From: Strigops habroptila | Taxonomy: Eukaryota > Chordata > Aves > Psittaciformes > Psittacidae | Direction: 5' to 3' | NCBI RefSeq assembly: GCF_004027225.2 | Contig: NC_044277.2 | Coordinates: 136,767,057 to 136,831,056 of the forward strand | DNA length: 64,000 nt | Shown: positions 13,101 to 27,600 of the stretch, piece after piece | How positions within the stretch are numbered: the first letter of the stretch is position 1 | Layout of the letters: each line of letters opens with the position of its first letter | Position numbers and translations under genes: made by a program | The notes under the pieces: model-generated | What the model was told of the DNA's origin: nothing | Database searches by the model: none | What the model saw: the letters and a program-made list of their open reading frames with translations, nothing else

Positions 13101-16100
13101 TTGATCCTGGATTGTGCATATCTAAACACGCTAAGCTTTTTGTATGCAGCCACTAAAAAGAGCTCACACAGAGCACGGAGGTATGACAATGTGTCATTTT
13201 GCTATCAGTGGGTGTACAAACTAACACCATTCTCCCTGACTCTCTGTCTTTCATTTTCCACTTTACTGGATGTCCTCTTGCACTAGTAGAATTTTTTGCA
13301 TCCAGTCATCTCCACCTCCTTTTGAAAGTTTCCTTCTGTGATCATTTAGTTCAGCTAATTGTTTCCTGACTTTTCTTTCAATCGTTTCTCATCTGCTCTT
13401 CTTTTCTAGATCCCGGCACAATATAATCTTTTTTTGTTATTAATTTCCATGCTGTTGCCAGATAAGTTACTCTACCCTATCCCCATCCTACAGCATCACA
13501 GAACAGGCCCTGTTAAGCAGGGCATGCACCTTGGAGGTAGGACACTAAGACCTCCAGAAATTCATTAATGTTAACAGAAATTAAATAAGGGTGGGTTGAT
13601 TTTGGTGTTGGTTTTTTTCTTTTTTTTTAAGCAGTTTGCAGGCAAAACTTTCCTCAGCAAATGCCATTAAGAGTGTTGCATTCTAGCCCCAGATTATGTT
13701 TCCCACACAAACGTGACTGTCAGTCCCTTGGTTGATTTCTAAAATAATCATATCAAACCTGCCAGGGGTACATCATTTTTATTCATAGGGAGTAACACTC
13801 AAGCAAGTTTTCTGCTTACTGATGATTCAGAAACATTTTGTAAAACATCTGGTAGCAGCCTACATTGAACACATCGGTGCTGGATCCCTGATTTTGAGCT
13901 GAGAATCGTGTTCATCCTTCCTGTGGTCCCATTGAAATCCCTTTCAGCCTGGACCATGAGGTACTGGGTGAGCTGCAAAGACATACCACTTTAAAAGAAT
14001 CAAACATTTGAATCTTACTAGTTCTAAAATGTCTGAGCTTTGTATATCCCCAGGGTCTCTCTGCTTGCATCTCCTAAAACAATACAAGCCATTATTACGA
14101 ACATGAATAATGTGGCATGCTATCATATTAGGACATAATCAAAAACAAGACAGCTAAGCCTCAAAGCTGTGCTGAACATACCACACATATTGCGGTCTTC
14201 TGCATTTGTTCTGAATTAAGATCTCACTTCTTACTTGAAACCTCACCTCTGTTTCCCTCACACAGCAGCTAGTGCCTGTTTGGACAACATCCACTGTTGG
14301 CAGAAGGCTGTACCTGCAGCTCGGGGTGGCTGGGGACGTGCACCTGCCTCCCCATGCACACTCCCTCACCGGCTGTTGGGAAGGGCTCAGGAAGCCACGA
14401 GAGCAGGAAAACCTCACTCCTCACCAAGCACCCCATTGGTGTGGTTGGACAGACATCGCACTGAAAACCCAGCCCTGCCAGTCTCTCGCGTGGAGGCAGC
14501 ACATCTGCCCTCTCACTTCCTGAGGTGGCAGCTTACAGGCTGCAGTAATTTTGTGGGTGCCTCTCCCACAGCAGAAGAACTAAATGTGCAACTGTGATCC
14601 TAGCCAGGACCTCCTCGGGACCATTAGGACTGGTATAAAACCAAATTAAGGAACCCCCGCCTTCTTTCATCAAGCATTCAGCTCTCAGAGACAGTTTTCT
14701 CTCACTAATCTATTTACCTAACCTCAAAATTTTACGTTAAAAGCCAAGAGCATGTTGACTCAAGAACATGTTGGCAGGTGACCTAATTTTACCGAGCTAT
14801 CAGCTGACTCAGAGCCAGGAGTGATGCCAGGCAAGCATAGCCTGCTGTGTAGCGCTTCATGATAACTCCTCTTCTTATCCCTGCTCTTGCAGCTGCTTGG
14901 TACTATCGAAAAAAGTGAGCAGAGGGCTCTCTACCTTACTACAGGCTCTACGAGCGGCCAATATGCTCTGCCTGATGATTTTAACTCTCAGTTTCCCCCT
15001 CTCCCCCATCTTGAAGAGTAACCAGGCTATCTGCTTTAACCACTGTCCATAATGGCAACCTGAAATTCCATAATGTCTTCAGACTTCTCAGACTGTGAAT
15101 AAAGAGCAGGGCTTTGGTTGCCTGGGAAAATGGAGGCTTTCAAGGATAAGCAGGTGCTCTAGACTTGTTCAGAGAAGAACCTGGTGGCTGTACTTCTTCA
15201 GCCAGGAGTCAGAAGAGTTCAGAGGCTTTGGGGATGACTGATACAATTGTTTGCTGTATTCGTTCCAGAAATATGTCTGGAAAAGGTCTTCCCAGACTCG
15301 TCTGGGATCTTTTCCAAAGCCATCTATGGACTCATACCAGACCTGAAACACTGGAAACCTGCTGAGCAAGGACGGGAGCTGTAAACAGTTTAGGTGCTTT
15401 GATGAGTGTTTGGTGTCTAGCTTTTCTTTTGTGGTCTCATCTGAAGAGGCGAGTGAGCTGATGTAGTTCTTTCCAAGTAAAGTGGCTCAGCACACAATGT
15501 TTTAACTAGTCTGAAGGCTAACCTAGAAAGACACAATGACCTCTTGCCCCCTTTGACAGGATTCAGAGCTGTTTTAAGTGAAATGCTGTTGGAGTAGTGC
15601 CATGGTTTAAGTGCTGAACCCAGGACAAGTAGAGGTACAAGTAATACTGGGGACACCCATCAGAGGGGTTTCTAATGCCATTGCTTGCATCCCTTGACTC
15701 TTTCAGTTCAAGGACCAGGCAGTGAAGCTCTAGTTCTTCAAGCGCTAGGTTACCCCAAATATAGCCAAACTTCATTCAGGAGCTTTGTGTGGCTTCTGGA
15801 GCAGTATCAGACCATGCGAAAGCCTTCCCCCTCACTTCAAGATCTATTTCAATGAGATAGATTTTGGTAGGAGGGGTGGTTGTGGGTTTGTGGGAATGTA
15901 TTTTGTTCTTTTTCAGTCATCAAACAATTAGACTGCTCAGGAATAAAATATATGGCAATTGATGAATTGTTTTGTCTCCTGTTGTGCTGTTCTTAGCATG
16001 ACCTGCAGCTCAGAAGATTTCAGATCTGGCAACCTGTGCCATAGACTTTTGGATTCTTGCCAACTCTGATCAACCCATAAGCTCTAGCTAAGGAATATTT

Positions 16101-19100
16101 AGTCCCTACCTTATGAAGCAGAGAGACCATAGGCACAGTGGTATATTCTCACACAAGGATCCAGGAGAAGAGACATGCCAAGCTGCCCATTCAAGCAAAG
16201 AGCAGGACCTGTTTTCAGATCAGAGTTTTCAGATGTGGGTAGAGACAGTCTGTGACAAGTAGTAAAAATTGTCAAGATCAGCTCTCAACAAAGCTTTCTC
16301 CCAAGTGTGTGGGTGCTGTTACAGAGGGCATCCTTGGAAGCAGGCTCAGTGTCTCTTTTCCAGCACTTTCAAGGTCTACCACTGGAAAGCAAAGTGATCT
16401 TTAATTCTTTTCTTGTTGCCTGAGCTATTGCTTTGTACGTTGTTCCTGCCTCACCAGGGCAACAGCTTGTTACTATCTGTACTGGTTCAGCTAATTATTC
16501 TATTAATGATTCAGCTAATATAGTTTAATACAGGAAATGTAGATGTCAAGTCATTAAACAATTATTTATGTATTCTAGACCTTTACCATAATCCATCTTG
16601 AGATGTGTTAATTTATTTCTCCCCTGGTGTTTATACGGTATGACATCCTGCAAGAAACTAATTCTGGATCTCTGTTCTCTGAGATTTAATCAGCATTTGA
16701 GACTTATACCTGGTATTATGCCAAGATAACTAGAAAACAATGATAAGCAAGCTTTCAAGCATTTAGTAGTTCCTTTCAAACAAGCAGAATTTTAGAAGTT
16801 GATGTGAAACATATAAAAACCTTTCAGAAACTGCAGTTCTTTCTTATTAAAAAAACCCCAAACAACTACAATAAATAAACTCCTTGCTTACACAAGCTTG
16901 AGTGAAATAGTGCTTAAAAGTTCACTAACAAACCACACAGTTATATTTTATGAAACAAAAGAAAGCTAAGTGAAACTAATTTCTCTCAGTAGCACAATGC
17001 AACTATGCACCAGAGTGTCCTGATCCATACGGATCCAGGGAAAACATAGTCAGAGATTCCTTTGACTGAGAAAAGGAGCTTGTCATTTTACATCTCCACA
17101 TAACCAAGGCCATGAAAGTGCCATAGATGATGTGGCAGAGACTAACTTTATTATTCATATTTTCTTATCTGTTTTATTAGGCATATTAATTAACATCAAG
17201 CTGAATAGCACCTTAGACTTTCAAATTCATGTATGACTCAGTTCAATTATTTACAGAATAATTGCTAATTAAATAACGTAATTCATTTAGACATAGACGC
17301 ATTTGAAAGGGCAGGTAGTTGCCACTTTACAATTAAGTGTTCTTCTAAATTTGAGGGACAAAACAAGTGAAAGTGAAAAAAGAGAAGAAACATGAAGCAC
17401 GAGTCATGGCTTAAAGAGACACAAATGTTCCAGTGGAACCCAAACAGTTTAGTGCAGGTTTCATAAGGTTCTCTGATTGAGCTTCTGCTAACAGGATTTG
17501 CCTTCACACTGCAGCCTTAAATCATTAGATCCTTTACCTGGCGGTAGAGAATTCATTTGGATGTAACAGCTCATAAAGCCATTCTGTTCCTTTGAACCTC
17601 TACGCAAAAAGTATTAACTCAGAGGTCTCCTACCCAGAGCCTCCAGTATTTGGGCCTGCAGCTTCAGGTTTGATTTAGCTACATGACCTATCCCGTTATG
17701 TGTCTTGGTTCATTTTAACCCACCTGGGCAGTAAGCTGAATAGGCCACAGGCAGCAGAGGATCCCTCAAGGGACTGACCACCGCTTTGAAACCATTTATA
17801 TAAACATAAATATATATACATATGTTATACAAAACAGGACCAGAGAGCTGGAGTGTGGGAGATGTGAGGAGAGGCTGGAAAGCTGCAAACTTTTTAGAAA
17901 CTTTAGGTGCTAGAGAGGCCACAAGAGAAAGAGGGAGAATGGATGGTGGGTACTGGGTTAGGGATGATGGCAGTAGCGGGGACAGGTGTCTCTGGAGGAG
18001 GAGAAAATCATGGCGTGTGCAGGATCCAAAGCTATCCTGCTGGAGGTAGAAGAAACTGCAAAGTGGATGGAAAAAGAGGGTGCTGAACCATCAGGGAGGA
18101 AGCAAAACAGATCCAGAAACAGCCACTGTAGCAGGCACAAGACAGTTTAAAGTTGTGATGGAGAGAGGGGCTATGGTAAGAGTGAGTGGTTGGTGGCTGG
18201 TAACCATAACAACAACCAAATTGTTTGAAAAATAGTGTAAAGATACAGCCCCAGGAGGTCCCTCTGCAGCTGGGAGAGCATCACCCCAACTGCACAGGAG
18301 CAGAGACGGCAACTCAAAGCTTCTCATTGAGCTCTTCTGTGCTTTAGTGTAAGCTTTCCTATGAAATATGAGGCATTTGATCTCCACATAAAAGCTTTAC
18401 CTAGTCTGATAGTTACAATTCTGGATAATTATGTCTCAGACAGCTGGCCAAGGAGAAAAAAAAGGTGGATTTAGCATAAGCGGGAAAACAAAAGAGGGGC
18501 TGTAAGTGTGCTCTACTTGCTTATTCGTTCCAGGTAATTTACTAAAGAACAGGACTTCAGTGGATCTTTTCAAGATGCACTGAAGGGAGTAAGCATTAAA
18601 ATATCAGAGGTACAATCAGGGCATTATCAACTGCAACATAAAAATTGTAGACACAGATAAAAATCACACAAACTGCTATTTTACTGTGCAATTGTAACTG
18701 GTCAGATGCAGTAGGGCATGACAGTAGATGACAGTAATCAAGGCTTACAGAAAGCAATTTACAGTTGCAGGATAAGGAAATATGCAAAGTACATTTAAAC
18801 TGGAGTCAAATTCAGCATGAAGCAGAAAGCCTTCAACAGTTAACCTATGCAAAGAACAGAATAAAGAAATCAGCACTCAGAAGCACAGAAACTTTTTGTT
18901 TTGTTTCCAAAAAACCTCAGCAGAATCCAGCCATTCTCCAAAACAGGATTTTTATGCTAATTACCAGTGTGAAAATCAGAGTGCAAAGCAGGTACTTTAT
19001 TCCTATGAGCAATCTAATATGCCACCAGACTCTTTTTTTTCAAACTGGATTTACCTGGCTCAGTGTGAAACAACACATACATTCCATTACTCGCTGTGCT

Positions 19101-22100
19101 TAATTTGCATATCAATGCAGACACGAACCAGAATACATCATTGGCCCACTTTTTTCTAGCACCTGCTCAAACCTATGCAGCCAACCCTTCTGCATCCTAT
19201 CACTTGCTAAAACACCAAATGCACAATCACACCAGTCAGAGGGGAGCAGAAACAGCTATGGGTATGATAGCTTCGGTTTCTTTGTTAGTTAGCACAATCC
19301 AAATGCTACTCAACACACGTGACTCAGCTGTGTTTGCAAGCCCTCTCTTTCCATCCGTGTTCGGGTCAGATGTGCCTGTCCCAAATAGCCATCTCCAGAT
19401 AAAATGTCAAACTTAATCATTTTTTCTTTAAAGGGCACAAAATTCACTGTTTTTTCTGACTTCAAGGCATTTCTTTGAAATAGGAACTGGAGCAGATCTA
19501 TTCCTTCACAGTCACAAAAGTTGTTCCTGATCCTAAAATTCACCAAGGATTTATTTGGATGGGGATTTTAAGGCATAATACTAGGTCGTATTAGTTATCT
19601 TGATCTAACAAACATCTTCTAGAAGCTTGGACAAAAGTAAAAGTCAAATTGTATCTGTTATTGAAATGGCTTTTGTGAAGCTTAGATTCCACCCTATGGC
19701 TTCAGAAGTTATTATTTTTATTCTTACTCTGTTTTAATTAGAGCTTCAAACCAGCACTATTCAGGCTGTGCAAGCTGGGTCTGGTCCAGCTGGGCCACAT
19801 CTGGCACATAGTTTGCTCCCATTGCGTGGCTGGGGCAGGCAGTATTGCTCTGCCTGCTGGGCTGGCAGCAGGGATGAGGGACCCGCTTCAGCATGAGAAA
19901 GAGCAGGCAAGGGTAACTCCTTGCCTGGTCATCCTCTTCCCTCATCAGCCTCATCTGCAGCAGCAGCAGCTGCTCTTTTAGTCTAGGGCCCCACTGACTG
20001 CTCCTTAGATGATTGTTGCTGTAGGTGTAAACGCTAGAGGTGCAGAGCGGGGAGAGTTAACAGCAGTGAAACAGCTCAAGGACAGCAGATCAAACAATAG
20101 CATGGGCCTGTGTACTCCTCTGCCAAGGATGAGAAAAAAATCAAATATCCTCCAGGGCAGGCTTTGCAAATCGCCCTGAATGGCCTGTGGCATTTCTGCT
20201 TCCTTTCGTGGCTTGCAAACTCAGAGGACTGGAGTACTTCATGCCCCTTCACAGCCTGTATTTCTGCATCAGCCCACAAGCATTCCCTGAAACCACCATC
20301 CTGCCTAGAGCAACAAAAGCTAAAACCACCTGAGAGTAGTTAGCACCCTCTGTTACTCTAAACTTTAGGCTAAACACAGTTTAAAACTCTCACTCTGTCC
20401 TCCAAAAATACCGAACAGCTCCAGAACCCGGCCCTGGAAGTAGCAGCCTGACTGCTCTCCAGCCATGTAAATCTTCTTCATCTTAATCCTGCCCTATAAG
20501 ATGTTCACACCTATGGAAATTTTGTGTTGTGTAGATTATACAAACCTGCCTGAGCGGTGGCCTGTCTTAAGCACAGCAAGGCTGTCTAAGTGTAGTGGTA
20601 AGTCTTCTGTAGCACACTTTGTTCCACCCAATTTTTTTTAAAGTGACTCAAATCCTCTGCCAATTTAAAAAGAACAGGAAAATCATAGCCTTATGAGCAC
20701 TTTCACTCAGACTGCAGCAATTTAATAACGTATAAAATAATAATATAGTAAAGCAGTCTCAGTTTTTCTAGGCTCCTTTTTACCATGGTCTGCAGTCTTC
20801 CTGCTGCAGTTTGTGAACTCATTGGCTCTCACAGGGTAATCACGAACAGGTTGAGTTGGTATTTGGATAGGAAATCCACAGCGAAGCCACAGCAGTCATT
20901 TGGAATATTCAGCTATGGAAAGAGCACTTTTCTCTTTGTATTTATAAAAATTCTTCCACATATCTTGGGAGACAGCCCTGCCTCTCAGATAAAGATTATC
21001 CAAGCAGCTATAGGCCAGTGATTTTTAATTTTGTGGCTCCACATTTCTTTCTGTGGAAGTATACAGCTCTGTGTAGTGAATGGAAGCCTACAGACATAAG
21101 GCTTGCTAAGTCAGCTTTTATAGATCTCCTAGTATTCTGTAAAAACAAAGGCGTTTATGGACTGAAAGTTACCCCCTAAAATCACCATTTCAAGCCATTT
21201 TGGTTGTCATTGTTCTCAATCTTCACATGTGAGCCAAATTCAGCTGCTGAAAACTATGTTTTGAAAACAAACTTCAACAGTTGTCAATAGAGTACTGTGT
21301 TCTTTCCCCTTTGCATGTGTGGTATGGGTTAGGATAACATTGTTAAGTTTGATTAAGCCACTGCCATTCATTTCCTGACATAGGTCCCCAGCATAAGCTG
21401 CATTTCAATCATCAGGCTGCCTATCTCTTTTCAGAGTTCAGAATCAAAAGCACTAGAAAGAGGGAAAATGCAAATCTCAAACGGCTACCCTATTCAAGGT
21501 TTCTCTTCAACTGGTGGAAGACTGAAGGGACAGCAGGTAGGTAAAAAGCATTGGGCGGTTCCTACTCTCTTTACCCGGGGTTACCTGGCTACCAGGCTGG
21601 GCCTCTGAACAAGTTGTAACTTTGCCAGTTGGCCTCCTCATTGTTTAAGAATGCTGCTATAGTTTACCCCAGCTGCCAACAGCAGGCCAGTGGGTAGAAA
21701 CAAACCCTAATGGAAAGGTATTTTGGTCATACCCTTTTTTCTGAAGCCAAAACTCCTACACAGGTAACCAGGATAAAGGAATAAAGTAGCTGCCACCATG
21801 TAACTCAAAGATCTACTAGGTGCCAATGGATTCGTCTGCCTGTTTCAGGGTTACTTTCTTCCAAAGGAGCAGAGCAAAACCAGACTCAGTAGAGCAGAGA
21901 ATGAGAACTAGTTAATTTCAAATATCACTAGTATAGAATATTTAGGAAAGCAAATAATGCAAAATGCAAAAGACTTATTTGCCTAGGTTCAGTACAGTGC
22001 TCAATAAAAATAAGATTCTTTCTTACACTCATTCATCACTAAAATGAACAATCACTGTCAATTACTACATGCATTCAATACTTAAAGAAATTATGTTGCT

Positions 22101-25100
22101 GTACTCTATCTTCAACATTACTACTAGTCTTATTTTGTTTAATGTATACACCATCTCATTCAAATTCTGCCACTTCTGTTAAGTGCTTTTTATGAGTTAT
22201 CGATGCTCCATTGTTTTGCATGTACTTCATTCTTCACCATCTGTGACAAGATTTTTAATCTTTATACACAAGAAACCAGGCTCAAGCAAGAATGACCTGT
22301 CAAGAATACTTACAGCTTCGTTGTTAACTCTCTCTTGAGTGTGATTTAATCAACATGGTGCTGCCTGACAACATACAAGATTCAGCAACATAATAAAATC
22401 TAGGTATTAACCATTTGAGACCAACAAAGAGGGAGGTATAGACATCTGGGGATTTGCAATAGCACAAAAACTGGGTCACCTGGGATGTCCAGGTTTCTTC
22501 AGTAAGATTAGTTAAACAAGTGGGTTTGAATTGTGTTTTAGATGGGGCAACTGCAAGTTTGCATTTTAGTGCTGCTTGGTATTAGTATCATAACCGACTG
22601 TGGACAGCAATGGCAAAGATTTTCAAGTGCATTTCTGTCACTGGGTCTTATCTTTATATGAAACATTCATTCCACAAATCAGATCATTTTCAGCCAGTCT
22701 TTGACCTCACTGTTGGGCAAACATGGCACTTGCTGCAACGCACATTTATCCGTTATGAACTGAACTAGTGCCTAGAAGACAGCATTTTGACACCACTCTG
22801 ATAGATATTTCAGGATAAACACAGTAGGAAAGAAACTCAGGTAGGCTATTAATGTGGAGCTGATTGCAAATGAGGTAGGCTACTGTAGTGATGAGCTACT
22901 GGTGATGAGCTTAACTTGAACTAAGTAAGAAACCTTCTGTAGCACTTATGAAGAAATCTTCTTCCAGCCTTTTATTCTACCCCATTGCTTAAACACTCAT
23001 CCCAGGCTTTACCACTGTAAGCTACATGCCTCCTGTCAGTCTGGTCCACCTGGCAATGGGACCACACTCTCCTTAACACGCTGGTGCCGACCTTGCTAAG
23101 TCACCTGAAACACTTCAGTAATTTAAGTCCATTTTAAATCAGTCCACTAGCTCTCCTTTATCCACCACATTAGATTTAGACCACCTGCTTTCACCTTCAG
23201 TCCCTTGCATAACTGCACACTTTCCATGTACACAGGTTTGCTCTCTCCGCTAACTATTGACATCGGTCTTGACGTCCCACTTATCTACCTTTCCTGAAAG
23301 CTTTTCTGTGTCATTCTACCTGGTTTGTGAGATTCAGTGCTGATTCTGGTTCACCGTATTTGAACTTTTCATTCAAATCCCTCCTTTTCAGTTCATTTTG
23401 GTGGTGCCTACAATTAGTGGCTCACTGATCATAATTATTTTAAATAAACCATTTAGTTAAGCAATCAAGGTGTTTACAAGCCCCAACAGCTTAACGGCTT
23501 GATCTTACTGCTGAAATGTGTGAGGTAGTTCCTCACTCCATCTTCTCCTGCTGTTTATTACTTTCTTTCTAATCTAAAGTTAGATGGTAAATTCTTCAGG
23601 GAAGCGATTATATCTTTCTTTTTGTTCAGTGTAGCTCTTGTCATGTTTTAGGCTGCAATAAAATGTAATACAGAATGTGCATCAACTGATACTTGTAATC
23701 CAACGCAGACTCAAACCCATTAATACAATTAAAACAAACCAAGTCTTAAAACCCAAATGTCACAGTATGTGTTCAGTGACCAAAAAGAATAGCAGAAATC
23801 CAAGAAAGTATAACCATCTGAAGTGAAAGGCTTAATTTACAAGTCTCCCTAGAGAAGCAATGACACACTTCAGGAAAAATATTGAACTGAATAGTTCTAC
23901 AAAGGTGCTTAAAACTCAGTAGATTGAATGAATGTGAACTGCCTATTTTAGCCTATGTAAGCAGCCAAGAATGTCTGTCTAGAAACAGTTTTCCAGGACA
24001 TAGCTGTCACATGTTTCAGATGAATGTTGTGCTTGCTTCTAGTAGAGCTGAAGTCTATGACTTAATCTTATCTGTTTAACATCCAAGAATCCAGTTTTAG
24101 TTTTTTGGCAGCAAGCATATGCTCCCCCTGTGGCAACTGCATAATAACATCATATAGTTTAAAAAAATCCAGATCCTTTAAGGCTCAATTACCTCATGAA
24201 ACTATTTTAAAATTCAGGGCAAACAAAACTGCAGTGTTTCAGTTTACAAGCATCATTTTAGTTTACAGCTGGTTTAAAGGACCCATTCTAATGTTTTATG
24301 TCTTTCACCACCTGCAGAACTGAATGAAAATATTTATTCTATTTTGCAGAGGGCTACCAGAACCGAGAAAGCACAACTGAGTGAGAAAGAATAAAGTACT
24401 ATAAAATAAAGATAAGATCTAGGATAACTGACTTTATTACTACTCTGTAACACTGAAGATAGGTTAAAACATCTTGCAAGGCCAGAATAAAAGTAATCTA
24501 TAGGCAAGTAAGAAACTTTGAAATGGCCCATGACCTAAATGAGTGTTTATATTAGCACTTTAAATCCTGACACAATCAAACTAGATTTTTAATATTTTAA
24601 TTAATGTTTTAAATAATGTATGTACATAAAAGGATCAGTCTTTTTAACCTGTGGAATTAATTCACCTACATTCTAAATTTGTTGGGTAGGAACTCTCTTT
24701 TCAGTGATTATCAATACCAGCTGGAGACTTCGTTGTAATATAAAATAAAGAAGACAAGGGTAGAATAAGCCAGACCTTGAAAGAGAACTGCCTGGGGCCA
24801 GGAGAGGCAAATATGAAAAGGCTACAGAGAAAGTATATCAATCACAAAAAGCGAAAAAAGAAGAATGTAAAGCAGGTAAAAGAACAAGGTGATGGCTGCA
24901 GCAGGGGAATAGCAGAGGGAAAGCAGGAAAGATGATAGAATTGAAAGGAGTTGGTCTCTTTGGTTTGGGGTTAACTAAAGGGTTAACTAAAGGCATTATG
25001 TTAGCACCTGTTGAAAGGGGCTGAAGGTTTAAACAAATGTCCTGGGATGCCAGGCAGAAACCCCAGGCAATGCCAGCTTCTCTGCAAAAGAGTTGAAGGA

Positions 25101-26204
25101 TTCAGAGAGCAATGCCCAAAGGAACTCTGCCCAGATGCAGTAGAGAAACAGTGGATCTCCCTCCCCACCTTTCCTTTGTGAGCAGTTAAGGGATGATGAA
25201 AGGTACTTTGTGCTAGCTCTGTTCTGACAGCGCAGCAGGTACAGGCGTTGCCCTTCACACCAGAAGGTTTGTGCTGCTCTACTAAAGTCTATTAACTGCA
25301 GCTCATACCAGAGGGGCCTGTTCTAGTACAAAGTGAGTAGGCAAGTGACCATGTCCTTTCCTCCTCTTTGCAAAGATGGCCCTGAGGTGGTACTTGTGGT
25401 TTCATCACCAATGTACCTATTTACTAGGAACTGATCTGAGACCATAAATAGACTTCATTCAGAACAGCTGTCTGGCTGCAAGGCTTTCAGCAGAGCTGGG
25501 AAAATGACAGGCAGGGGGGAGGGAAATTCTCTATGAATTATGGAGCTGGTCAAAGACCAGAAAAACCAGTGTGTCAAATAAATGATTTGAGGAAAACCAG
25601 CCATATTCACTGAACAGTGAAGAGTTTCTTCACATTAGAGCATATCCATCTAAATTTCCAAGCTGATTCTGAACCAGACATAATTTCCATTCCTTCATGT
25701 CTCTTCATGGCAGGCACTGATAATCTTTTCATAAATAGTTTTAGACCAAGAATTATTATGTGAGGAAATGTATGAATAACTTTGAATTACAAGTAAGTTA
25801 AAGAGCTTCACAGTCTGTCCGTGAACTATGTACTAGTGAGGAAAAGCAGTTATCTTCACTGAATAAATAATTTGTTCAAAATTATTTGCTTAGTCCAGAC
25901 TTACAGACTTACCAATTTGGCCTGGATTCAAACCAGTCATTAAATGAAAAACTGTTTCCTGAAACTTATCCAACAAGCAAGGTCAATTTTCATAAAACTT
26001 ATATGTATTTAGTCACTTCGGATAAAAGATGATTTTCTGTAAATAGCTCATCAGCACCATAGGTCTGAGTGGTGATGTCTGCCTGCATCTGCAGACAGTC
26101 TGGATCATTAACTTTGGGAAATGTGAAGTGTGCCATGAATCTCAATAGTGTGTTAACAAAGTGCTCTCAGGATCCTGTCAACAGCCCCTTGGGAGGAGCA
26201 TGTA
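10146..26204. other. AT-rich intergenic DNA, no gene seen
   Basis: Sixteen kilobases with no convincing coding frame, RNA gene or recognised transposon. Local features include a homeodomain-type TAAT cluster with a repeated TTCAGCTAAT (16486-16495 and 16510-16519), a very AT-rich motif-dense stretch at about 17150-17290, a locally GC-richer patch at 14230-14600, purine-rich stretches at about 17830-18180 and 24740-24960, a short CAG run near 19958-19972, and a 12-base tandem repeat at 24968-24991. Some of these may be regulatory. Confidence 0.65.
24968..24991. repeat. 12-base tandem repeat, two copies
   Basis: The unit GGGTTAACTAAA occurs twice head to tail. It is a simple local duplication with no gene context. 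Confidence 0.8.
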
Positions 26205-26550
26205 TGTGACAAGCACTGTGGCAGGTCCGAGCCAGTTGCCCTAGAGAGGGTGAAGGCTGGGAGACTTAGCTACAACCTCCCCTCCTTTCAGGCGCTTTCC
26301 TCCAGGGAAAAGGCTGCTGCTACAGCGAAGAGCCCTCCTATTAATCCTGCAGGAGCCATAAAAGGAGCCTCTTGGTATTCCTGCCCCACAAAAGTGAAAA
26401 GGGACCCCCTTGCCATTGGCACTCCTGTTGGAACCAAGGCCACTGGTTTGTCTGGCTGTATGGTGAATCAGATCAGGGACTGACCAGAAGCTAATATAAC
26501 CTTGTAAATAAAAGTTATTTTTAACCCGGATCAGAGAGAATGGCGTAAAA
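26205..26550 (+). mobile_element. possible LTR or other retroelement fragment
   Basis: This block is more GC-rich than its surroundings. It carries a TATA-like CATAAAAGG near 26357 and an AATAAA signal near 26507, about 150 bases apart on the same strand, which is the spacing of a short LTR U3-R region. I do not recognise the family, and no clear TG...CA ends or target-site duplication could be fixed. The alternative is ordinary unique sequence with a chance TATA and polyadenylation motif. Confidence 0.3.
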
Positions 26551-27600
26551 GAGCTTTCAGTTACCAATAGCTCCCTGTGTGGCTTCTGAAGTTAGTGGGA
26601 AACCAGCATCCACATCCTTCCTCAGTGCCCACTGAGATATACTCAAAGGTGCACTATGGAGAAACCATCCTCAGAAGCATGAAGAAGGGGACAAGAGGCT
26701 ATTCAGTCCTTCTCTATCCATCTCCCCAACTCCCTCCTGTGCCTTTTATCCATGCTGGAGATCCAGCTCATTGGTTGAGTTTCACATGTATTGAGTGATA
26801 TGTGTTTGATTGGGTTTCCTTTGTTTTTTTCCTTTTTATTCTCCATTTAGTTATGTGTTTGCTCAACAATTTAAGCAGGTTATTTAAAGCATATTTTTAT
26901 TTACATATGAACTGTAAAATATTCAGTACAGTTATGCTTAAATAACTTGAGGGAAAGTGATAAGAAAATCAAGTATGTGGTTGACAGTTGTGGAAAAGGG
27001 ACAATGTTAGAGGTATATTTTATAACAAAAACAGTATTAATGTTTTATGTCTTCATTACACACTGTAAACACATACACACTTGATTAAACCTACTCCTAT
27101 TAAGACCAAGGAAGCTACTCACAAGAAGTAAAAGAATACATAGGAACATGGTGGATTAGGCCTCAGTTGACACAGAATGCAATAACACATCACACTTTGA
27201 TAGATTTACCTGACCAAGGGCTCTGAGTGGAAAAACAATTTTATCATCAGAATGATAAACATTCCACTAATTAACTCTGGTTTTAGATTATCCCTGGATA
27301 TATCTCATAAGGAGACAGGGAGATTTCCCAAGTCTATCAGAAATACAGAGCGGCCTCTGCAGCATTTAAAATAGATTATACTCTTCAGGCTTATTTTTTT
27401 TAAAAAAAAAGGTTGTATAACTAGCAAACAGACCTGCTAATAATTATGTAAATTATTTGACTCAGTAAGAACTTATTTGTTTAATACGTGCCATGCTGTT
27501 ATGCTTATGATAAGGTCTAACATTAAAGAGAGATGCAATAGGAGAAAATCTGATTTCTTAATGGATCTGAACACTTCTATTCACTGACCTGATTTTTTAA
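26551..27600. other. AT-rich intergenic DNA, nothing recognised
   Basis: No coding frame, RNA gene or repeat family was recognised. A T-run followed by an A-run near 27393-27411 could form a small hairpin. Confidence 0.6.
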
